64,000 bases of DNA from DATNIB01 sp035604685 (GTDB lineage: Bacteria > Actinomycetota > Acidimicrobiia > Acidimicrobiales > RAAP-2), in the NCBI GenBank assembly GCA_035604685.1, contig DATNIB010000056.1, positions 6,814-70,813 on the forward strand, written 5' to 3'. The notes under the pieces are model-generated. The model was not told the DNA's origin. It saw only the letters and a program-made list of their open reading frames with translations, and did no database searches. This document shows, piece by piece, positions 41,493-50,018 of this stretch. A program made the translations under genes and the position numbers. Every line of letters starts with the position of its first letter. Positions within the stretch are counted from its first letter, which is position 1.

Positions 41493-42575
41493 GTGGTGAG
41501 GCGCGCGCGGCCCTCGGCGCTGATGGCGACGGTCGCGCTGGCGTGCCTCCTGCTCGTCTCTGGCGGGGCAGCCGCGGTGCAGTCGAGGGCTCGCCCGACC
41601 GGCACCTGGGTCGACAGCCCGGTGACCTTCGGGGCCGGCGGGATCACCGTCTACGCCACCTACCGGCACCGCCTCCCCCCAACGGGCTCCACGCCGGCCG
41701 CGCTTCTCATCGCGGGGAGCGGCCCGACCGACAGGAACGGCAACAGCCCCGAGCTCTCGGGGTCGGTCGACACGCTGAAGACCGTGGCGGACTGGCTGTC
41801 CCAGGACGGCGTCGCCAGCCTGCGCTACGACAAGCTCGGGAGCGGCCGGACCGGGCTCGGTCCCTACCTCCTCGATCCGGCCACGATCGGGATCAAGCCG
41901 TTCGACGAGGAGGCGGTGGCCGCCCTCACCTACCTGGCCGGCCGGCCCGGTGTCGATCGCCGGCGGCTGGCGGTCGTCGGCCACAGCGAGGGGGCCCTGT
42001 TCGCGCTCCTCCTCGCCACCGGCATGGCAGGACCTGCGCCGGCCGTCCACGCGCTCGGACTGCTCGAACCCCTGAGTGTCCGCTACCTCGACCTGATCAG
42101 CGATCAGATCACCGCGCAGATCGTTGCCGCGTCCGGCAGCGGCCAGATGACGGCGGGGGCGGCGGCCACCCTGGAGCACCAGCTGGCGGCGGCGATTTCG
42201 TCGCTACGCGCGGACGGGAAGCTGCCGGCCGACGTGCCCCAGGTCCTCTCGAGCGTGTTCTCTCCGGCCAACGCGCTGTTCCTCTCGCAGGCCGACCGCG
42301 ATGACCCGGCGCAGCTGGCGGCGCAGCTCCGCCCGCCCACCCCGGTGCTCGTCTCGTGCAGCAACGATGACATCCAGGTGAGCTGCGCCGAGGTGGATCA
42401 CCTGGTGAGCGGGCTGGGTGAGTCGCACGTGCAGATCGACTTCGTCCAACTGGCCGGTGTCGACCACGTCTTGAAGCAGGATCCGAGCCGGACGGCACTG
42501 GCCTACACCGAGCCGCTCCCATTCTCCCCGCAGCTACGAGCGGCACTGCAGACCTTCGTAAGGCAGCACCTGTAG
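41493..42575 (+). CDS. Exported alpha/beta hydrolase (dienelactone hydrolase-like)
   Basis: 360 residues with a signal peptide at the N-terminus (SALMATVALACLLLVSGGAAA). Oxyanion and Asp-rich turn LIAGSGPTDRNGNSPEL, nucleophile elbow VVGHSEGALFA (Ser in GHSEG), Asp in SCSNDDIQVSCAEVDHL and His in GVDHVLKQ. LRYDKLGSGRT is typical of this hydrolase subfamily. GGAGG precedes a double GTG at 41493/41496. Predicted to act outside the cytoplasm on esters. It is convergent with clpS. Confidence 0.88.
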   Translation: MVRRARPSALMATVALACLLLVSGGAAAVQSRARPTGTWVDSPVTFGAGGITVYATYRHRLPPTGSTPAALLIAGSGPTDRNGNSPELSGSVDTLKTVADWLSQDGVASLRYDKLGSGRTGLGPYLLDPATIGIKPFDEEAVAALTYLAGRPGVDRRRLAVVGHSEGALFALLLATGMAGPAPAVHALGLLEPLSVRYLDLISDQITAQIVAASGSGQMTAGAAATLEHQLAAAISSLRADGKLPADVPQVLSSVFSPANALFLSQADRDDPAQLAAQLRPPTPVLVSCSNDDIQVSCAEVDHLVSGLGESHVQIDFVQLAGVDHVLKQDPSRTALAYTEPLPFSPQLRAALQTFVRQHL

Positions 42576-42609
42576 GCGGCATCACCGGTGGGCGCGCCGG
42601 AGTGCCCGG

Positions 42610-42900
42610 TCAGCGTTCGACGGTCGCCCAGATGCCCCGGTCCTGGAACCGACGGGCCGCCGCCACGGCCTCCTCCTTGGGCCGAACCGCCACGACCGCC
42701 TTGCCCGTGTTGTGGACCCGGAGGGCGAGCTGCTCGGCGCGGGCGCGGGAGTGGTTGAGGATGTCGATGAGCGCCTTGATCACGTGATCGAACGTGTTCA
42801 CGTCGTCGTTCCAGACCAAGACGGCCCAGGGGTCCTCCTCGTCCAAGAAGGTCTCGATGTCGTTCTCTTGAATGACACTCGAGTCGAGCGTCTGGCTCAC
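42610..42900 (-). CDS. clpS: ATP-dependent Clp protease adaptor ClpS
   Basis: N-degron adaptor of 96 residues that delivers substrates with bulky N-terminal residues to ClpC/ClpA-ClpP. The fold and specificity region are clear: WAVLVWNDDVNTFDHVIKAL, then RARAEQLALRVHNTGKAVV and the C-terminal EEAVAAARRFQDRGIWATVE. Asn and Asp in NDDVNTF form the N-degron amino-group contact. A GTG start at 42900 is used. It is not adjacent to a clp gene. Confidence 0.95.
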   Translation of the reverse strand: MSQTLDSSVIQENDIETFLDEEDPWAVLVWNDDVNTFDHVIKALIDILNHSRARAEQLALRVHNTGKAVVAVRPKEEAVAAARRFQDRGIWATVER

Positions 42901-42994
42901 CCGAAGAGCTTCGCCTCACCGCCGACGGCGCGCCACCGACCGCTGCCCGTCACCGAGATCTGGCGCGCCATCCAGGCCGCGAGTCGCCGGTCCC

Positions 42995-44173
42995 TCACGG
43001 GTGCTGCTCGGCCAGCGAGATGCCGACGACGTCCTCGTCCACCCAGAAGAACTCGGTGCGAAAGCCGGCGTCTGCGCTGATCCGGGCCACGTAGTCGAAC
43101 ACCTGGGTGCCGAGGCCCGATCGAGGCGCCGGCACGGGACGACCCTCCTGGTCGATGTAGCAGGGCAGGTAGCCCGCGCAGAGACGTCCCTCCTCGTCCA
43201 GCCCGAAGCGGGCGATCGCGGTGTGTCGCGAGTCGGGGTGGAAGGGGTAGGTGGGCATGGCCGGATCGGGTTCGAATCCGAAGAGCTCACGGCGCCGACG
43301 GGCGTGCGCCAGCCGCTCGGGGTCCGTGTTCTCCGCGGGGTTGGTCGACAGTGCGTGCGTCACCGTGACGAAGTTCCCGAGGCCGTGGTAGATCGGCCGG
43401 CCTCGGTAGATTTCGACGCCCGCCATGATGTGGGGGTGGTGGCCGATGACGACATCGGCCCCCGCGTCGATGGCGGCGTGCGCCACCTGCTTCTCGTACC
43501 ACTGCGGGGTGGTGGAGGCGTTCACCCCCTTGTGCAGCGCCACCACGAGCAGCGCCGAGTCCCGTCGCGCCTCGTCGACGTCGGCCGCCAGGGTCTCGAG
43601 CGAGTCCGGGGCCGTGAAGGTGTAGGCCTGGGGCCGACCGCCCGGCGAGGCGTGATCGAGCTCGTAGTGCGTGAGGACGTGGAGGTACGCGCAGCCGGGC
43701 TTGGCCGGACCGGCCCAGGACTCCCGCGGGCCGACCGTGTTGTAGCTGAGGACGGCGACCGTACCGCCGGGCGCCGTCACCCTCGCCGGGCGCCGTGCCT
43801 CCTCGAGCGTCATCCCGGCGCCGGTCGTGACGAGCCCGTTGGCCCGGAGCCGGGCCAGGGTGTCCGCCACGCCGGCGTGTCCCTGGTCGAAGATGTGGTT
43901 GCCGGCGAGCGTGGCGACGGTGAAGCCGGCCCGCGCCAGCGCGTCGAGCTGCTCGGGGGCCACGGCCGGCGCGGGGACGCCGAGCACGCTCTGCATCGCG
44001 GTCCTCGTGTACGGCGTCTCCACCTGGCCGATGACCACGTCGCCGCGCTGGAGAAGGGCGCGCGTCGGGTCGAAGTACGAGTCCGGATCGGGCTCGTCGA
44101 GGATGAGATCGCCGACCGCCAGCACCGACAGTCCCCGCCGAGGGGTGCCCCCCGGCGAGCCGCTCACCGGCAT
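42995..44173 (-). CDS. CapA family metallophosphatase-like protein
   Basis: 392-residue member of the CapA (PgsA) family, related to the poly-gamma-glutamate capsule protein and to the calcineurin-like phosphoesterase fold. Metal-ligand motifs: AVGDLILDE (Asp), GQVETPY, LAGNHIFDQGHAG, VVALHKGVNAS, GHHPHIM and GLGNFV. No transmembrane anchor or signal peptide is evident, so it may be a cytosolic variant. It lies between clpS and the carboxylesterase on the same strand. The specific substrate is unknown. Confidence 0.92.
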   Translation of the reverse strand: MPVSGSPGGTPRRGLSVLAVGDLILDEPDPDSYFDPTRALLQRGDVVIGQVETPYTRTAMQSVLGVPAPAVAPEQLDALARAGFTVATLAGNHIFDQGHAGVADTLARLRANGLVTTGAGMTLEEARRPARVTAPGGTVAVLSYNTVGPRESWAGPAKPGCAYLHVLTHYELDHASPGGRPQAYTFTAPDSLETLAADVDEARRDSALLVVALHKGVNASTTPQWYEKQVAHAAIDAGADVVIGHHPHIMAGVEIYRGRPIYHGLGNFVTVTHALSTNPAENTDPERLAHARRRRELFGFEPDPAMPTYPFHPDSRHTAIARFGLDEEGRLCAGYLPCYIDQEGRPVPAPRSGLGTQVFDYVARISADAGFRTEFFWVDEDVVGISLAEQHP

Positions 44174-44207
44174 CGAGGGCCCTCCGCTCGGTGCGGCACC
44201 CCCCGCG

Positions 44208-45761
44208 TCAGCGGATGACCCTCGACCACGGCCGCGTCTCGGGGCCGGTCGACATGTCGTCCCAGAAGCGCCGGGTCTCGGCGAGCGGGTCCTTCTCCAG
44301 CCTCCACTCGTCGTCGATCACCATGGTGGCGCGTTCTGCCGGGGTGAACGGCTCCCACCCGGGGAGACCGTCGAGAGACGGGATCCCGGTGCGGGCGAAG
44401 GCCCCCCACAGCGAGCACATCCGGTCGGCCAACCGTTCGGCCCCGGGTGACGTGGCGAGGCCCCGCATCGTCGTGAGATTGGCGAAGACGAATGGCATCT
44501 CCAGCCCGTGGAACGAGCCGAGTCCCGCCAGCGTGTCGGTCCGCCAGCAGAACAGGTAGCTGTAGACGGGGGCCCGGGAGCCCCGCGCCTTGTGCTCGGC
44601 CAACCGGATGGAGCGAATGCGGAACTGGTCCGACTCGATCGCCAGCAGGAGATCGATGTTCGACAGCTCCGGGTACACGGTGCGGTAGCGGTCGATGAGC
44701 GGCGCCACGTCGTTGTCGAAGCCGGGTTGGAGCCGCTTGATGAGTTCGGCTTCCTCGATCGCCTCGCCGCCGTCGGCCAGGTGCGGCGCCATCACGATCA
44801 TGAACCGGGCTTCGTCGCGATTGGTCCCGATGATGAGCGGGATGTCGGCCGAGGCGCCGGTGGTCAGGGCCTGCTCGGGGTACTGAGGGAGTACCCGCCC
44901 GTCGACCGTGGGGGCGAAGGACATGCCGCCCGGCGACGGGCCCCCACCCGCGCCCAACGCCACCTGGACGTCGAGCAGCTTCTGGGCGTCGAGCGTGAGC
45001 AGGGTGTCCAGCTCGGCCGCCGAGAGACCGAGGTGGGCGACGACCTTGCGCGCGGTGGCGGTGGCCTTCTCCTGGTCGGGGAACTGGAAGGGTGGGCCGC
45101 TCTCGATGATGGCGCGGTGGAACAGCCCGACCGCCCGGGGCATGCACAGCAACGCCGACACCTTGCCGCCGCCACCGGACTCGCCGAAGATGGTCACGGA
45201 CTCGGGGTCGCCCCCGAAGCGGGCGATGTTGTCGCGCACCCACTCGAGGACGGCGACCCAGTCCAGCATGCCCACGTTGGCGGAGTCGGCGTAGCGGTCA
45301 CCGAGGAGCTCTCCCAGCGAGAGGAACCCGAAGATCCCCAACCGGTGGTTGGCGCTCACGACGACGACGTCGTTGCGGCGACTCATATTCGCCCCGTTGT
45401 AGAGGTCGCGTGAGGAATTGCCCACGCTGTAGCCGCCGCCGTGCAGCCACACGAGGACCGGGCGGGCACCGGTCAGACCGGGCGTCCAGACGTTGAGCGT
45501 CAGGCAGTCCTCGCCCGCGGCGACCGGCGGCCCCCCGCCCAGCGCCGATCGCCGACCGCCCCCTCCGGTTAGCTGCATCGCCATCGTCCCGAACTCGACG
45601 GCCGGGCGGACGCCGGTCCAGCCGGCCACCGGTTGGGGCGGCTGGAACCGTCGCTCGCCTGTCGGGGGCGCGGCGTAGGGGACGCCGAGAAACACGCTGA
45701 GGTCGTCCTCGTGGGTGCCCTCGATCCGACCGCTCGTCGTGTCGACCTGCGGACCAGTCAT
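44208..45761 (-). CDS. Type B carboxylesterase
   Basis: Carboxylesterase/lipase of the cholinesterase fold, 517 residues. Oxyanion loop WLHGGGY (about 106-111), nucleophile Ser195 in FGESGGGG, Glu in GTNRDEARF and His in SFHGLEMPF. EDCLTLNVWTP and SANHRLGIFGFLSL are family blocks. The ATG at 45761 has GGAGG six nt upstream and starts at the family N-terminus; the frame is open to 45917. It may act on esters related to the acyl-CoA modules, but there is no direct link. A 207-bp divergent region separates it from the secreted glycosidase gene. Confidence 0.92.
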   Translation of the reverse strand: MTGPQVDTTSGRIEGTHEDDLSVFLGVPYAAPPTGERRFQPPQPVAGWTGVRPAVEFGTMAMQLTGGGGRRSALGGGPPVAAGEDCLTLNVWTPGLTGARPVLVWLHGGGYSVGNSSRDLYNGANMSRRNDVVVVSANHRLGIFGFLSLGELLGDRYADSANVGMLDWVAVLEWVRDNIARFGGDPESVTIFGESGGGGKVSALLCMPRAVGLFHRAIIESGPPFQFPDQEKATATARKVVAHLGLSAAELDTLLTLDAQKLLDVQVALGAGGGPSPGGMSFAPTVDGRVLPQYPEQALTTGASADIPLIIGTNRDEARFMIVMAPHLADGGEAIEEAELIKRLQPGFDNDVAPLIDRYRTVYPELSNIDLLLAIESDQFRIRSIRLAEHKARGSRAPVYSYLFCWRTDTLAGLGSFHGLEMPFVFANLTTMRGLATSPGAERLADRMCSLWGAFARTGIPSLDGLPGWEPFTPAERATMVIDDEWRLEKDPLAETRRFWDDMSTGPETRPWSRVIR

Positions 45762-45968
45762 GGCCGCCTCCACTCCGATGGTTGTCGCCGGGGTGCTCGG
45801 ACCTTCCACGGGAGTCCGCCCTGCGCGATCGATCTTGTTCTCAATCAAGTTGATACGCAAGCTCACCTGTCCCGGAACGCCTCGCCTGGCCGGTGCTCGA
45901 CGCCCAGATTTGAGCACGGCTCATCAATCTCCCGAGGCTTGCTCATGGATCGCTAACACCCGAGACGT

Positions 45969-47243
45969 ATGAATGCAGGTATGAGACGAATTCACGCGAT
46001 GGGCCCGTCCGTCACCCGCCTGCTCGCCGCGGCAGCGCTCGCCGCGGGCGTGGCCGTGGGGGCGGTTGGGTCCGCGGCCGGGGCGGCCTCGGGTGGTCCC
46101 TCGCCGCGGCTCACGGTCAACCCGCAGCCACCCGGGCCGGTGCCGGCGCAGTACGCCGCCGAGTACGCGGCCGTCTCGGGGCAGGTCGCAGCCTTTGGCA
46201 AGGACGCGGGCACGCCGCCCGCTTCGGCGTCGACCACAGTCGGGACGGAGCTGCTCTCGGCCAACGGCAACATCGGCGCCCCCCTGCTCGCCCCGGGGGC
46301 TATCAACGGGGTGAGCAACGAGCTCAACGCGTTCCGGGCACTCGGCGTGACCGGGGTCACCGTCGACGTCTCGTTCCCGCTCCTCCTACCGAGCACCGCG
46401 GGGGCCGCCGGATACCGCGCCTTCTACGAACAGGTCGCGTCCCAGGTGCGCGCACGCCACATGGTGCTCTCGGTCGAGGAGAACCCGATCTTCTCGGGCA
46501 CGCCCCTCACCTCGCTGTCTATCAGCTACGCCGGGCTGACCCTCGCTTCCTACGCGGCCGAGCAGCGGACCCAGGCCCAGACCATCATCGACGATCTCCA
46601 CCCCGCCTACCTGTCGCTGCTCACCGAGCCCGACACGTTCACCGACACCCTGGGCATCTCGCTCGACACTCCCAGGAACGCCACGGCCGTGGTGCGGGCC
46701 GAGCTGACCGGGCTGCGCCGACACGGCACGTTGGTCGGCGCGGGTACCGGGACGTGGTCCAGCCCGGCGATCGACGCGGCGCTGCTGCGCGGCACCGCCA
46801 TCAACTACCTCGACGTCCACGTGTACCCGATCGCCCCGGTCGGTGTGGCCAATCTGCTGACCGACGTCGCGGCCGCCCAGCACACCGGCAAGACCCTGGT
46901 AATGGACGAGACCTGGCTGAACAAGCCGACGCCGACCTCGGGCGACGGCCCGGCCGGAGCTCCCGAGTCGCTCAAGGTCAAGAGCTACAGCTTCTGGGAG
47001 CCGCTCGACCAGACCTTCGTCACCTCGATGCTCGAGTACGTCCGGACGCAGGGCTTCGCCTACGTGGCGTTCTTCGACGGGGCCCGAGCCTTCTTCGGCT
47101 ACCTCGACTGGTCGCCGGCGCTGGAAGCGGCTACCTACCAGCAGTTCAGCATGGAGTACAACCGTCTGGTGGCGGCCGACATGGCCAGCCTCACGATCTC
47201 GAGGACCGGTTACGCGCTGGTGCAGGCGATCGGCACCGCGTAG
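45969..47243 (+). CDS. Secreted glycosidase-like (TIM-barrel) protein
   Basis: 424 residues with an export signal (MGPSVTRLLAAAALAAGVAV, then AAGAASGG). The mature part resembles a GH5/GH-A-like barrel: GVTGVTVDVSFPLLLPS, YLSLLTEPDTFTDT (Glu as candidate acid/base), INYLDVHVYPI and LVMDETWLNKP (Glu as candidate nucleophile). The family could not be named with confidence; a beta-glycan target is likely. A start at Met1 (45969) or Met11 (45999, which begins the signal peptide) is possible. Divergent from the carboxylesterase. Confidence 0.8.
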   Translation: MNAGMRRIHAMGPSVTRLLAAAALAAGVAVGAVGSAAGAASGGPSPRLTVNPQPPGPVPAQYAAEYAAVSGQVAAFGKDAGTPPASASTTVGTELLSANGNIGAPLLAPGAINGVSNELNAFRALGVTGVTVDVSFPLLLPSTAGAAGYRAFYEQVASQVRARHMVLSVEENPIFSGTPLTSLSISYAGLTLASYAAEQRTQAQTIIDDLHPAYLSLLTEPDTFTDTLGISLDTPRNATAVVRAELTGLRRHGTLVGAGTGTWSSPAIDAALLRGTAINYLDVHVYPIAPVGVANLLTDVAAAQHTGKTLVMDETWLNKPTPTSGDGPAGAPESLKVKSYSFWEPLDQTFVTSMLEYVRTQGFAYVAFFDGARAFFGYLDWSPALEAATYQQFSMEYNRLVAADMASLTISRTGYALVQAIGTA

Positions 47244-47381
47244 CGGCCGATCCCCCGGCGTGCCCGGGCTGTCCGGCGTACGTCTTGGGCCCGCGGGCCA
47301 CCACCACCCGCTTCGCACGCCCGAGCCGCCGCGGGCAGGATGTCTGGTCGCGGCGACGGTGCTGTGGATGGGCAGGTGGCC

Positions 47382-47525
47382 ATGAGCGAACCGGCGGTCG
47401 GAGCAGTCGACTGGGGCGAGGCACGCCAAAAATTGATCACCTGGTACGACCCGGCGGTCACCGCCGCCGCGGTGACGACCCGTAGTGGCCTCGACTTCGT
47501 GAGTGCGACGGCCATAACCGACGGC
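47382..47525 (+). pseudogene. Possible N-terminal fragment of a PaaI-like thioesterase
   Basis: The ATG at 47382 opens a frame reading VDWGEARQKLITWYDPAVTA and SGLDFVSATAITDG, which resembles the first helix and loop of PaaI/hotdog thioesterases. It then dissolves into low-complexity Arg/Pro/Gly sequence with no hotdog core. If real it is a truncated remnant. The resemblance is short and based on memory of the family, so confidence is low. Confidence 0.35.
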
Positions 47526-47585
47526 CCACCGGACGCTCCGGGCCCAAGGAGGGGGCCGGTCGAGCCCGCGGGTCGACGCGGCGAT

Positions 47586-47611
47586 CGAGCGGTGCGAGCG
47601 GTGCGAGCGGT
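47586..47611. repeat. Three tandem copies of a 9-bp unit
   Basis: CGAGCGGTG is repeated at 47586-47594 and 47595-47603, with a third copy lacking the last base at 47604-47611. It ends at the stop of the leftward mycothiol-domain gene. It is too short for a CRISPR and is probably a slippage product. Confidence 0.6.
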
Positions 47612-48534
47612 CAGTCCGCGGCGAATGCGGCAGCGCCGACCAGGATCGGCTCGAGGAGCGATTCGTCCCCTTCGACCGTGACGTCGAAGTCGGCTCGGGC
47701 CAGGCGGTTGGCGGCCAGCCGGCAGAGGTCGATGACCTCCGCTGTGAGCGTGATGTCGGGGGGTCCGACCGTCTCGCCGGCTGCGAGGGTCACGTCGAAG
47801 CTACCGCCGCCCGCCCCACGGAGGTTGAGCCTGGCGGTGCGGCCCGGCTGCGGGCAGCCGGACAGCTCCAGGCCGAGCGGCAGCACCCGCATCAGCTCGC
47901 CGGCCATCAGCGCGAGGCGCGCGTCGTCGAGCAGGCTCAGGGGGAGGCCCACACCGTGGCGGATGTCGTCGCCGTGGGTCCACAGCTCGAACGTGCGGAC
48001 GACCAACATGCCGCGCAGCGAACCGGCCAGATGGTGGTACGAGATGCCCTGTTCGGGTCCGAGCTCAGCGCAGGCGGCGATGACGGCGAGCACCTCGGAC
48101 CACCAGCGTTGCGCCACCACCGCGTTCGGCTGGTTGGTCAGGTCGAGCGCCGCGGCGTTGGTGACCGGCCAATGATCGGCGCGGCGCGGCGCGTCGAGGG
48201 GGGTGCGGCGGCCGAGCTGGCCGAGGACGTAGCGCTCGACGCCGACCAGATGCTCGATGACGCCGCGCACGCTCACGTCGTCCACTCGCGTCGTGCGCTC
48301 CCAGTCCGTCGGGCCGAGGTGATCCAAGAGGTCGGCCAGCTCGACCGCCGTCTGGATGAACGCGTCGAGCGAGCCGAGTGGGGCGCCGTCGTCGGACCAC
48401 GCCGGGTGCCGCATCGGCGTGCTGGCGCGGGCCCGGGCCAGAACACGAGCCTCCAGCCCCTCGGGGAGGTCGGAGGGCTCGGCCGCCGCGATGTCGAAGG
48501 CCACGCGGAGCAGTTGGTCGGTAGTCAGGTCCAT
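47611..48534 (-). CDS. Mycothiol-dependent maleylpyruvate isomerase-fold protein with anti-sigma-like N-terminus
   Basis: 307 residues. Residues 1-40 (LLRVAFDIAAAEPSDLPEGL, EARVLARARA) look like the start of an RskA/RseA-type anti-sigma domain. Residues about 55-300 are a DinB/MDMPI-type domain: VELADLLDHLGPTDWERTT, SVRGVIEHLVGVERYVLG, ELWTHGDDIRHGVGLPL and a C-terminal SCP2-like half with LTLTAEVIDLCRLAANR. His residues in EHLV and TH..D..RH can bind Zn. Its ATG lies inside the end of the ECF sigma gene (10-nt overlap), so the two are coupled. That makes it a candidate zinc/thiol-sensing anti-sigma factor (inference). Confidence 0.85.
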   Translation of the reverse strand: MDLTTDQLLRVAFDIAAAEPSDLPEGLEARVLARARASTPMRHPAWSDDGAPLGSLDAFIQTAVELADLLDHLGPTDWERTTRVDDVSVRGVIEHLVGVERYVLGQLGRRTPLDAPRRADHWPVTNAAALDLTNQPNAVVAQRWWSEVLAVIAACAELGPEQGISYHHLAGSLRGMLVVRTFELWTHGDDIRHGVGLPLSLLDDARLALMAGELMRVLPLGLELSGCPQPGRTARLNLRGAGGGSFDVTLAAGETVGPPDITLTAEVIDLCRLAANRLARADFDVTVEGDESLLEPILVGAAAFAAD

Positions 48535-49130
48535 GCCGGGGCTTCCTGATCGGAGAGGTCGGACCGGAGCAGGGCGTCGAGGCGGCGGAGTGCGAGGCGC
48601 ACCCGGGACTTGACGGTGCCCTCGGGGAGGGCCAGCTCGACCGCCACCTGCCGGTAGGTCCGGTCGCCGAAGTAGGCCAGGACGATCGCCTGGCGCTGCT
48701 CGGACGGCAACTTGTCGATCGCGTCACGGACCCGGCCGCTCAGCCAGTTGGCGTGGAGGTAGTCGTCGACGTCGCTCGTGATCGAGTCCATCGGTTCGCT
48801 GCGCGCGTCGCGCGCGGTGCGGCGGCTCTCCGAGCGGACACGATCGACGGCCCGACGGTGCGCCAGCAACCCGAGCCAGGACCGGAGCGAACCGCGCGAC
48901 CCGTCGAAGCGCTCCGGGTGCTGCCACAAGAAGAGGAACACCTCTTGGGTCACGTCCTCGGCCAGCGTTTCGTCGCGCAGCACTCGGCGGGACAAGCCCA
49001 GGACGAGGCCCGCGTACTGCCGGTAGGCCTCGCTGAGCGCGTCGGGCTCGCCGGCCGCCAGGCGGGCCACCAGCAGGCGGTCCGAGCTCGGGCCGGGCCC
49101 TGGGTCAGTGCCTTCGTCCCCGCCCCGCAC
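48525..49130 (-). CDS. ECF family RNA polymerase sigma factor
   Basis: 201-residue alternative sigma factor. Region 2: AYRQYAGLVLGLSRRVLRDE, AEDVTQEVFLFLWQHPERFD and SLRSWLGLLAHRRAVDRVR. Region 4: LPSEQRQAIVLAYFGDRTYR and VELALPEGTVKSRVRLALRRL. Resembles the SigK/SigL-type ECF groups whose partners are RskA-like. The start is GTG 49130; GTG 49160 is also open. Overlaps the downstream mycothiol-domain gene by 10 nt, as in sigma/anti-sigma pairs. No membrane anti-sigma is present, which makes the partner unusual. Confidence 0.93.
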   Translation of the reverse strand: MRGGDEGTDPGPGPSSDRLLVARLAAGEPDALSEAYRQYAGLVLGLSRRVLRDETLAEDVTQEVFLFLWQHPERFDGSRGSLRSWLGLLAHRRAVDRVRSESRRTARDARSEPMDSITSDVDDYLHANWLSGRVRDAIDKLPSEQRQAIVLAYFGDRTYRQVAVELALPEGTVKSRVRLALRRLDALLRSDLSDQEAPAWT

Positions 49131-49249
49131 CCGGCGAAGCGTACCGACGCCGGCCGGCACTGACCAGGGCCGTGGCTGCAGTGCGCCGAGGGTGGCTGCG
49201 GCGGTCCGTGGCACGGTCTCGGCAGGGTTCGGAGCGTGGCGTTGGGCGA

Positions 49250-49888
49250 TCAGGCGGCCAGGCGGCTGCGCAGGGTCGTGATGCCGTCCCCTTGCAGCTC
49301 GTCGAGCGCGGCGGTCCGCCCGCTGGCCGTGAGAAGGAGCGCCTCTCCCGAGCCGCGCACCTCGGGACCGGCTCCGTGGGCCCACGAGACGTCGTCGGCC
49401 ACCAGCCGCAGCCCGGCCACGCGGGCCTTGGCTCCGACGAAGCCCGAGAGGGACGGCATGATCTCCAGCGCGGCGACGAGGCGCTCCTCGGGCATCGCTC
49501 GGGGGCGACCGAGGGGGCGCCGGATGTCCTGGTGGTGGATGAGGTGATCGACGAGTGCCTCGGCCGGCTTGATGATCTTGGCGATCCCCTTGCGCACGTT
49601 GTGACGATGGATCGAGTCGAACACCTCGAGGATCTCGCTCGGCGAATGGGTGCTCCCAAAGGCGATGGACTCCTCGAAGGAGGCCTTCGGCACGTTGAAC
49701 CGGCGACGGGCGAGCTTGCCCACCATGATCGGCATCGGCGTGGTGTAGCCCACGCACAGGTGACTGATGACGTCGCGCACCCGCCACCCGGTGCACAGGC
49801 TCGAGTGGTCCCAGTCCTCCGGGGCGAGCTCGTGCAGGAACTCGCTGATCGCCGCCATCTCCTCGAGTCGGAGCTGATCCTGGTCCAT
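49250..49888 (-). CDS. Maleylpyruvate isomerase family (MDMPI/DinB-like) protein
   Basis: 212 residues of the TIGR03083-like mycothiol-dependent family: LEEMAAISEFLHELAPEDWD, WRVRDVISHLCVGYTTPM, VDHLIHHQDIRRPLG and a C-terminal segment with ARVAGLRLVADDVSW. His in SHLC and HLIHHQDIRR give the expected metal site. It may catalyse a mycothiol-dependent transfer or act as a sensor. The ATG at 49888 has GGGGGA upstream; 49918 is an alternative. It is encoded 120 bp upstream of the sigma gene on the same strand and could belong to the same operon. Confidence 0.88.
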   Translation of the reverse strand: MDQDQLRLEEMAAISEFLHELAPEDWDHSSLCTGWRVRDVISHLCVGYTTPMPIMVGKLARRRFNVPKASFEESIAFGSTHSPSEILEVFDSIHRHNVRKGIAKIIKPAEALVDHLIHHQDIRRPLGRPRAMPEERLVAALEIMPSLSGFVGAKARVAGLRLVADDVSWAHGAGPEVRGSGEALLLTASGRTAALDELQGDGITTLRSRLAA

Positions 49889-49938
49889 GGGTCCCCCGAT
49901 GTTTCGCGCTCTTGTCACCCTCCATTCGCCGCCCGGCC

Positions 49939-49971
49939 GGCCGGCGGATCACCGTGGGTGATCCGCCGGCC
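49939..49971. promoter_or_regulatory. 15-bp perfect palindrome in divergent promoter region
   Basis: GGCCGGCGGATCACC (49939-49953) is repeated inverted at 49957-49971 around a 3-nt centre. It lies between the leftward MDMPI gene (start 49888) and the rightward SnoaL-like gene (start 50019). Being between divergent starts, it cannot terminate either gene and is better read as an operator or a very stable leader hairpin. Confidence 0.6.
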
Positions 49972-50018
49972 CCGGCGGGGACGAACGTGGTCCAGCGATC
50001 AACCGAAGGGAGTCTGGC

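Noticed and set aside
45844..45854. ATCAAGTTGAT palindrome between carboxylesterase and glycosidase genes
   Set aside because: Only 5-bp arms; expected by chance at this length, and no regulator gene is adjacent.
47586..47611. Short direct repeats considered as a CRISPR
   Set aside because: The unit is only 9 bp with no spacers and no cas genes in the window.
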